Source: CAG-533 sp964589375
GTDB lineage: Bacteria; Bacillota_I; Bacilli_A; RF39; UBA660
DNA: 35,677 nt
Reading direction: 5' to 3'
Assembly: GCA_964589375.1 (NCBI GenBank)
Contig: CAZPSA010000006.1
Span: 1 to 35,677 of the forward strand
In this document: piece by piece, positions 30,394-35,677 of the stretch
Numbering within the stretch: position 1 is the stretch's first letter
How the letters are laid out: each line of letters begins with the position of its first letter
Notes under the pieces: generated by a model
Told to the model about the DNA's origin: nothing
Seen by the model: the letters and a program-made list of their open reading frames with translations, nothing else
Database searches by the model: none
Translations under genes and position numbers: made by a program

Positions 30394-31165
30394 ATTCAAG
30401 AATATTACCACATTTAACGCAAACTTTAAAAGCAGCGTTATTTGCATGACCACAGGATTGGCATTTTTTGGTCTGCAGTGGGCTGGCACTTGCTACATCA
30501 CTAGCCATCTTAGGTAACTCTAAAGTATCCTCTAGACTAGTTATTTCAGGTCCATTAACAGGTGCACTTGTTGTTATAGATAATTCGCCTAAAGGATCAG
30601 ATTGCTGATTTTCCTTAGGCATTGGCATATCAAATGCATTAATTTCTGGTTCTGTCTTTGATGAAGTAGGACCCACCTCATCATTAACATTTTCTATCAT
30701 CCCAGATACATCATTTTGAGGTAAAGTATTTAAAGTTTCGATTGGTTCAGGTTGTTCCGTTTCATTTGCCATGGCTTTAAAATCTTCGATAGTATCTGGT
30801 GTAATACTTAGTTCGTTGCCAGTATTAGCTAAAATCTCCACTGATTCGTCACCACGTAAATTTTCCAAATCAGTTTGCGGATCATCAGCCCCACGTATAT
30901 TAACTAAGTTATTACCATTATCAATATTTGTATCAACCAAATCATCACTTGTCAGCATATTGTTTTCTAAGTTTTGATTAACTTCGATCATTTCCCCTAC
31001 ATTTCCGGTACTATTATCATTTATCTCAACTGGTCTTTTCTTAGAAAAAATAATAATTAAAATAATAACTACTATAATTGCTAAACAAAGACCAATAATC
31101 CATATGTTGTCTAAAATAAAATTCATTACTTTACTTAAAGTCTCATTTTCTAGTATCGCTTTCAT
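30392..31165 (-). CDS. Membrane protein with acidic linker and C-terminal zinc ribbon
   Basis: This 257-residue protein starts at the ATG at 31165, after AAAGGTGG. One membrane segment (about residues 22-43, IIGLCLAIIVVIILIIIF) is followed by basic SKKRP, so the rest is cytoplasmic by the positive-inside rule. About 175 residues of acidic, Asn/Pro/Glu-rich, probably disordered linker lead to a zinc ribbon CQSCGHANNAAFKVCVKCG with two CxxC pairs. Zinc ribbons on flexible stalks often serve protein binding. No family is recognised. It has its own promoter and terminator. Confidence 0.75.
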   Translation of the reverse strand: MKAILENETLSKVMNFILDNIWIIGLCLAIIVVIILIIIFSKKRPVEINDNSTGNVGEMIEVNQNLENNMLTSDDLVDTNIDNGNNLVNIRGADDPQTDLENLRGDESVEILANTGNELSITPDTIEDFKAMANETEQPEPIETLNTLPQNDVSGMIENVNDEVGPTSSKTEPEINAFDMPMPKENQQSDPLGELSITTSAPVNGPEITSLEDTLELPKMASDVASASPLQTKKCQSCGHANNAAFKVCVKCGNILE

Positions 31166-31188
31166 TTTAACCACCTTTTATCATAGTC

Positions 31189-31216
31189 ATTATAACATAA
31201 TTTTAATAAAGTGCAA
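31189..31216 (-). promoter_or_regulatory. Promoter of the zinc-ribbon membrane protein gene
   Basis: TTGCAC (31211-31216), a 16-bp spacer and TATAAT (31189-31194) on the minus strand. Confidence 0.65.
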
Positions 31217-31285
31217 AATAAAAAACACTAGTTTTTACATTTATTTATAAAATTAGACGTGATATAATGTTGTTGGAGGTAATTT

Positions 31286-32227
31286 ATGAAGTTAAATGTA
31301 GTTATTCCCTGTTATAATGAAGAAGGAAATATTGCCTTAATGCATGAAAAATTAACTAATACTCTTAAAGATATTAATTATGAACTTATTTTTATTAATG
31401 ATGGTTCTAAAGATAATACATATCAAAAATTAGAAGATATATATAAATTAGATCCTAAACACGTTAAAGTTATAAATTTTAGTCGTAATTTTGGGAAAGA
31501 TGCCGCTATATATGCTGGATTGAGTAACGCTAAAGCTGAATATACGACCATAGTTGATGCTGACTTACAACAAAATCCTAAATACATTATTGAAATGCTT
31601 AACTTTTTAGAAACAAATAAAGATTATGATGCAGTCGCGATGGTTAATCAAAAAAGGCCAAATGAAAAAGTTATTGCGAGAATTTTAAAGGGAGCTTTTT
31701 ATAAATTCATGAATAAACTAAGTGATACTAAATTTCATAATGGTGCATCTGACTTTAGAATGTTTAGAAGTAATGTAGTTAAATCAATTGTTAGTTTAGG
31801 TGAAAACAATCGTTTTTCTAAAGGAATATTTTCTTGGGTTGGATTTAATACTAAATATTTAGAATATGAAGTTGAAGAAAGACATTCTGGCAAATCTAAT
31901 TTTAATTTAATTAAATCTTTTAAATATGCTTGGCACGGAATAGTTAATTTCAGTGTTAAACCTTTAAGACTTGCTACAACATTTGGGGTAATATCTTCCT
32001 TATCGGCATTTATTTATTTAATAGTTACTTTGATTAAAACATTAATAACGGGAAGTGATGTTCCTGGATATCCTTCTTTAATTTGTGTGATGCTTTTATT
32101 AGGAGGACTTAACTTACTAGCAACTGGAATTTTAGGCGAATATATTGCCAAAATGTATTTAGAAATTAAAAAGCGACCTATTTATGTCGCTAAAAATACT
32201 TTAGGTTTTGATGATGACATTTTATAG
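31286..32227 (+). CDS. Family 2 glycosyltransferase with two C-terminal membrane spans (GtrB/YkcC type)
   Basis: This 313-residue enzyme probably transfers a sugar from a nucleotide donor to polyprenyl phosphate. The GT-A start LNVVIPCYNEEGNIALM, FINDGSKDNT, the metal-binding VDADLQQNP and the later RHSGKSNFNL are those of dolichyl/undecaprenyl-phosphate glycosyltransferases. Two hydrophobic segments near 230-285 fix it to the membrane. Such enzymes provide sugars for teichoic acid or glycolipid modification. The sugar cannot be told. A TGGAGG ribosome-binding site precedes the ATG, and it is monocistronic. Confidence 0.9.
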   Translation: MKLNVVIPCYNEEGNIALMHEKLTNTLKDINYELIFINDGSKDNTYQKLEDIYKLDPKHVKVINFSRNFGKDAAIYAGLSNAKAEYTTIVDADLQQNPKYIIEMLNFLETNKDYDAVAMVNQKRPNEKVIARILKGAFYKFMNKLSDTKFHNGASDFRMFRSNVVKSIVSLGENNRFSKGIFSWVGFNTKYLEYEVEERHSGKSNFNLIKSFKYAWHGIVNFSVKPLRLATTFGVISSLSAFIYLIVTLIKTLITGSDVPGYPSLICVMLLLGGLNLLATGILGEYIAKMYLEIKKRPIYVAKNTLGFDDDIL

Positions 32228-32238
32228 TGTCATTTTTT
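32214..32238 (+). terminator. Terminator of the glycosyltransferase gene
   Basis: ATGACA (32214-32219) pairs with TGTCAT (32228-32233), then TTTTT. The stem spans the stop codon. Confidence 0.6.
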
Positions 32239-33591
32239 AATATTATGAAGAAACTTTATACTTATATCACTACCTATTTCTTTTAAAAATTCTTCATATA
32301 AAGAGATAACCACTTCGTTTTTATATGGATATTTAATAATTGCTTGCTTATCTATCTTAAGTAAGCTTTTTTGTCTTGTTGTAAGAAGCTCTTCACGTTC
32401 TTTAATTGGCATTAAAATTCCGCCGCCGCCACCAATACAACCACCAGGACAATTCATGACTTCAATTAAGTCATAGTCATTTTTTATTTTAAGAATTTTT
32501 TCTAAATTAATCATAGTTTTAACGGCTGCCATTTTGATTATTTTTTTATTAATCTTTACACTATATTCTTGATAATACTCTTTATCTGTAATCAAAATTT
32601 CAGAATTGTCTAAATCTTTTTTTGTCATTTCGTTATATAGACATCTTAAAACTGATAAAGCAACTCCCCCACTTATTCCAAATATTTTGCCTGATGAAGA
32701 ACCAATTATATCATCATATGGTGTATCATTAAGGGCTTTAAAATCAATCCCTTGTTCTTTTATCATAAGGGCTAGTTCACTAGTTGTTAAAGCAAAATCA
32801 CAATCTGAATTTATTATTTCAGCTTTCTTACTAGTACATGGTACAATAGAAACAATAATTAACTTTGTTGGATCAATACCTTCATTTTTAGCAAAGTATT
32901 CTTTAATTATTGTACTAGCCATTCCAATTGGACTTTTACAAGTTGAGATATCTTTTTTTAATTCTGGATGATATATTTGGGCATACTTTACCCAAGATGG
33001 ACAACAACTAGTAAACATTCCTTTTTGTCCTAGATTTATTCGATTTAATAATTCATGAGCTTCTTCAATACTAGTTAAATCAGCGCCAAATGAAACATCA
33101 AAAACATAATCAAATCCAAGTTTTTTAAGAGCACTAACACATTTTCCTTCAACAAATGTTCCCTTAGGTAAACCAAAAGCATCACCTAACGTAACTCTTA
33201 CTGCTGGAGCAGTCATGGCAATTATAGTATGATCTTTATTATTAATTAACGATAATACTTTTTGATAATCATATTTAGGGGTAAGAGCTCCAGTTGGACA
33301 AGTTAGGATACATTGTCCACAATTAATACATATTCCATCGCACTTAGTTTCATCATAAGTTATCCCAACATTATTTTTACAAGTTTTAGAACAAACTCCA
33401 CAATTAATACATTTAAAATTAATTCTATCTATACTTAAATTATCTTCTTTAATATTTACTCTATTATAGACTTTTTCTTCTTTAGTAATTAGCGAAAAAG
33501 ATTGAAGATTACTTCGGCAATAAGGACAAATATATCCATCTATTAATTCTCCATAGTGAAGAAAACCACAATTTTGACATTTATATATCAT
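32230..33591 (-). CDS. [FeFe]-hydrogenase with N-terminal rubredoxin-like and ferredoxin domains
   Basis: This 453-residue enzyme reversibly reduces protons to H2. Residues 1-30 form a rubredoxin-like C5xxC8/C22xxC25 site. A two-cluster ferredoxin follows (C61xxCxxCxxxC71 and C88xxCxxCxxxC98). The H-cluster motifs are L1 TSCCPSW (194-200), including the proton-transfer Cys, L2 VPCTSKKAE (250-258, usually MPC) and L3 CPGGCIGGGG (381-390). All cluster-ligating Cys are present. The maturases HydE, HydF and HydG are not in this window but are required. It indicates a fermentative, anaerobic life with H2 as an electron sink. A sensory hydrogenase is less likely because no PAS or signalling domain is seen. 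Confidence 0.92.
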   Translation of the reverse strand: MIYKCQNCGFLHYGELIDGYICPYCRSNLQSFSLITKEEKVYNRVNIKEDNLSIDRINFKCINCGVCSKTCKNNVGITYDETKCDGICINCGQCILTCPTGALTPKYDYQKVLSLINNKDHTIIAMTAPAVRVTLGDAFGLPKGTFVEGKCVSALKKLGFDYVFDVSFGADLTSIEEAHELLNRINLGQKGMFTSCCPSWVKYAQIYHPELKKDISTCKSPIGMASTIIKEYFAKNEGIDPTKLIIVSIVPCTSKKAEIINSDCDFALTTSELALMIKEQGIDFKALNDTPYDDIIGSSSGKIFGISGGVALSVLRCLYNEMTKKDLDNSEILITDKEYYQEYSVKINKKIIKMAAVKTMINLEKILKIKNDYDLIEVMNCPGGCIGGGGGILMPIKEREELLTTRQKSLLKIDKQAIIKYPYKNEVVISLYEEFLKEIGSDISIKFLHNIKK

Positions 33592-33627
33592 ATACTATTC
33601 ACCTATATTAATGATAGCAAAACTAAT

Positions 33628-33658
33628 TAAAAAAAACAATTAAGTCCTTTTAATTGTT
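33628..33658 (-). terminator. Terminator of the glucosaminidase gene
   Basis: ACAATTAA pairs with TTAATTGT around AAGGAC on the minus strand, then a run of T. The stop codon is in the stem. Confidence 0.75.
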
Positions 33659-34290
33659 TCATAATAAGCATTTACTTTTTTAGCCCAAGAAGGATCTTCA
33701 GCATATTTACTATTCATTAATTCTGCCGTAGTTAAGCCTTGAAGCCAATAATATTTATACACAATATTTAAGTAGCCATTGATACCTTCTTCTAAAGTAT
33801 TATAAGACATATATGCTCCGCCCCCACAAGAAGGCTTGCCTTTTAAACCACCAATATTATTACATTTTTTAACTAGAGCGGAACAACCCCATTTACAACC
33901 TGTTTCTAAATTAACAATTGAAACGGCTAAGTAAGGATCTAAACCATATTCTTTCGTAAAATTAGCAAAATAAATCCCGGTTCCTTTTAAAGTATCATAT
34001 AGATTAGCATCTAATTTTAAAGTTAGTTCTTCTAAAGTTAAACCATCCCATACTAGCATTTTAGTTGGAGTTGTTGTTGTAGTGGTAGTTACTGAAGTGG
34101 TAGTAGTTACTTGTGTTGTGGTTTTAGTAGTTTCATCTACAATATCAGCTAGATTATTATCATCAAAGAAAGCAATTTCTTCTAATTTTCTTGCACTTCG
34201 ATATTCATTAAAAAGAAATAAACTCATAACATTAAATAATCCAATAATAACTATAATAATATATATAAAATAACTAAATTTCGTTTTCAT
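33640..34290 (-). CDS. Exported glucosaminidase/lysozyme-like wall hydrolase with a Thr-rich stalk
   Basis: This 216-residue protein has an N-terminal signal anchor (residues 5-28) and a poly-Thr linker (TTKTTTQVTTTTSVTTTTTT, 55-74), likely a stalk through the wall. The rest is a glucosaminidase/lysozyme-like domain. The catalytic Glu is probably in SIVNLETGCKWG (near 129), followed by NNIGGLKG and MSYNTLEEGINGYL, the usual order of the glucosaminidase family. Four Cys in the catalytic domain could form two disulfides. The target is peptidoglycan glycan strands. It stands between the hydrogenase gene and a surface-protein gene on the same strand. Confidence 0.85.
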   Translation of the reverse strand: MKTKFSYFIYIIIVIIGLFNVMSLFLFNEYRSARKLEEIAFFDDNNLADIVDETTKTTTQVTTTTSVTTTTTTTPTKMLVWDGLTLEELTLKLDANLYDTLKGTGIYFANFTKEYGLDPYLAVSIVNLETGCKWGCSALVKKCNNIGGLKGKPSCGGGAYMSYNTLEEGINGYLNIVYKYYWLQGLTTAELMNSKYAEDPSWAKKVNAYYETIKRT

Positions 34291-34360
34291 AGTTGTATAT
34301 TATAACATACCATCTGCAAAAATGCTCACTTTTTGTCATGATGGATAATTCAATGTTAAT

Positions 34361-34384
34361 CAAAAAAGCAGTATTTCTACTACT
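34361..34384 (-). terminator. Terminator of the sortase-anchored protein gene
   Basis: AGTAGTA pairs with TACTGCT (one G-U pair) around a GAAA tetraloop, then TTTTTT. Confidence 0.75.
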
Positions 34385-35677
34385 TCATTTGTTTCTTAAA
34401 GTATAATACTCCACCAATTAAACCAATTAATGAGATAGCACCAATTATTAAAGTACTATTTATATTATCTAGAGTTTTTGGATTTTCTTCTTCTACTGCT
34501 ACTAAAAAGTTAGTTTCAGCAATACCTCCATCAGTAAATTCTACTTTGAAGGAATGCTTTCCTACTTTTAGGGTATCTAGATAACTTTGATTTAAAACGA
34601 TGATTGTACTACCACTTTCTGATGTATAGTTTTCTTTCTCTACAAGTTTACCATCAACATATATTAAATTATTAAATAAATTATATTCAGCATCTATTCT
34701 AAATCTTAACTCTTTATCTTTAGTTATTGTATATGTTTGATTAGCGCCTTCTAAAAAGTTATATGCTGCCTTTTCAACAATTACTTCAACTTCTATGTTT
34801 TTAGTAATATTGGATATTGTTAATTTATCATTAATTAAATTTTGTTCTTGACCATCAACTAATACCTTAACTAGTTTATAACCAGAATTAGCGGTAATTA
34901 CAAAGTCTTGATTATCACCATAACTAACATTAATAACTCCGTTTGGGGTTATAGTTGCATTTGCATTATCTTTTATTGTAATTGTAAATGGAAGTTTTTT
35001 ATATATTACGACTACATTTTTATCTTCATTCATTGTAAGCTCTAGCTTGTTATTAATTACTGGAGTTTCTACATTATTAACTAGAACTTTATCAATCATA
35101 AAGCCTGTTTCGGAAGTAAAAATTACCGTTTTCTTTGTATTTGCTAAAATATCATTTTCTGAACTAGATACAGTTCCACCAGTACCATTTACACTTGTTG
35201 TTAAATTATATTTAGCATCAGCAATTTCTATGTACTCATAGTTTTCCATTGTATTTGCATAAAGACTAGTTAACATAGCATCATTAGCGCTTGTTGTTCT
35301 ATTAGCTATTTTTATTTTCTTATTTAACGTTTCATTTCCAATATACATAGCTGATGTATTTGGTATTATATCATTAATACTATAATCATTTAAATAACTA
35401 TATTTTTTTAGTAATTGTCCATTTTTGCTTTTAAATGTTAAATCATTAAATTTTAAATCTATATTTAGAGTTGGATTTTCATTGGGAGTACCTGTTTCAA
35501 TTATTCCTCCAAATAAAGCACTTGTTGATAGTGCATTATTATTATAAGTTTCAAAAATAGCATCATTAATCTCAAATGTAAATTTTACGTTATTATGCCA
35601 AGCAGTATTATTACTTTCTACTAAAGCAAAAATACTATCATATACTAAATTATTAGCAGTAAGAATTGATGTTTGAA
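34380..35677 (-). CDS. Large surface protein, sortase-anchored, partial (5' end beyond the right edge)
   Basis: The reading frame is open past base 35677, so at least the last 432 residues are seen. Upstream of the internal Met at 35348 it continues as DAIFETYNNNALSTSALFGG and NPTLNIDLKFNDLTFKSK. Then come two beta repeats (VNGTGGTVSSS...GFMIDKVLVNNVE and NANATITPNGVINVS...GYKLVKVLVDGQE) of the bacterial InlB-B-like repeat type. A CBM_X2-like Ig domain follows (STIIVLNQSYLDTLKVGKHSFKVEF, split here at positions near 265-290 of the fragment). The C-terminus NPKTLDN, a hydrophobic span and KKQMK is a sorting signal with NPKT in place of LPXTG. It is probably an adhesin or a polysaccharide-binding wall protein. 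Confidence 0.88.
   Translation of the reverse strand, partial: QTSILTANNLVYDSIFALVESNNTAWHNNVKFTFEINDAIFETYNNNALSTSALFGGIIETGTPNENPTLNIDLKFNDLTFKSKNGQLLKKYSYLNDYSINDIIPNTSAMYIGNETLNKKIKIANRTTSANDAMLTSLYANTMENYEYIEIADAKYNLTTSVNGTGGTVSSSENDILANTKKTVIFTSETGFMIDKVLVNNVETPVINNKLELTMNEDKNVVVIYKKLPFTITIKDNANATITPNGVINVSYGDNQDFVITANSGYKLVKVLVDGQEQNLINDKLTISNITKNIEVEVIVEKAAYNFLEGANQTYTITKDKELRFRIDAEYNLFNNLIYVDGKLVEKENYTSESGSTIIVLNQSYLDTLKVGKHSFKVEFTDGGIAETNFLVAVEEENPKTLDNINSTLIIGAISLIGLIGGVLYFKKQMK

Overview
The window comes from a very AT-rich bacterium that uses the standard genetic code (TGG for Trp, with a tRNA-Trp(CCA) present). Its gene content is that of a low-GC, endospore-forming Bacillota. 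Spore genes include a three-gene GerA-type germinant receptor, a CwlJ-like cortex hydrolase, a CotY/CotZ coat protein, Cse60 and a SpoVB/YtgP flippase. With a [FeFe]-hydrogenase, SipW-type and NPKT-anchored surface proteins and many small lipoproteins, it looks like an uncultured, gut-type, Mollicutes-related Bacilli lineage (RF39-like). That placement is inference, not proof.

Layout. 1-440: control region of a minus-strand gene beyond the left edge (a promoter whose spacer holds a 7-C run), then a compact candidate type I toxin-antitoxin locus. 614-4115 (minus): envelope cluster (CwlJ-like hydrolase, PAP2 phosphatase, SDR, UppP, anchored protein). 4309-4382: tRNA-Trp. 4431-6640 (minus): two lipoproteins, a decayed gene and an anchored protein. 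6898-11116 (plus): transglutaminase-like protein, broken ABC-F gene, gerA-gerC-gerB. 11451-13760 (minus): ftsA-ftsZ. 13888-17219 (plus): helical protein of unknown role, then a divergent MurT/GatD pair whose GatD lacks its catalytic residues. 17285-18151: divergent cotZ and a membrane-anchored EIIB-like domain. 18340-19923 (minus): SipW-type surface protein with a GC-rich, foreign-looking 3' end. 20063-23182 (minus): long ThyX, disrupted tyrS, dUTPase and a short T-box leader. 23266-23900: remnant of a type III (ToxIN) toxin-antitoxin system. 24016-26831 (minus): YtxH, YtxG, acidic protein, lipoprotein, TrmB. 26894-31165: small Asn-rich protein, flippase, Cse60, Tmk, Tdk, zinc-ribbon membrane protein. 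31286-35677: polyprenyl-type glycosyltransferase, [FeFe]-hydrogenase, glucosaminidase, and a sortase-anchored surface protein running off the right edge.

How the genes fit together. UppP, PAP2, MurT/GatD, the flippase, the glycosyltransferase and the two wall hydrolases concern lipid carriers and peptidoglycan. FtsA/FtsZ are the division core. Dut, ThyX, Tdk and Tmk cover the main routes to dTMP and dTDP. The spore genes are scattered, and the cotZ promoter fits the SigmaK consensus.

The best candidates for something undescribed are: (1) the 26-residue hydrophobic peptide with a convergent antisense RNA at 165-440; (2) the MurT/GatD pair with a dead glutaminase site; (3) the ~50% GC cassette at the end of the surface-protein gene; (4) the homopolymer-containing promoter that shares an upstream element with that gene.
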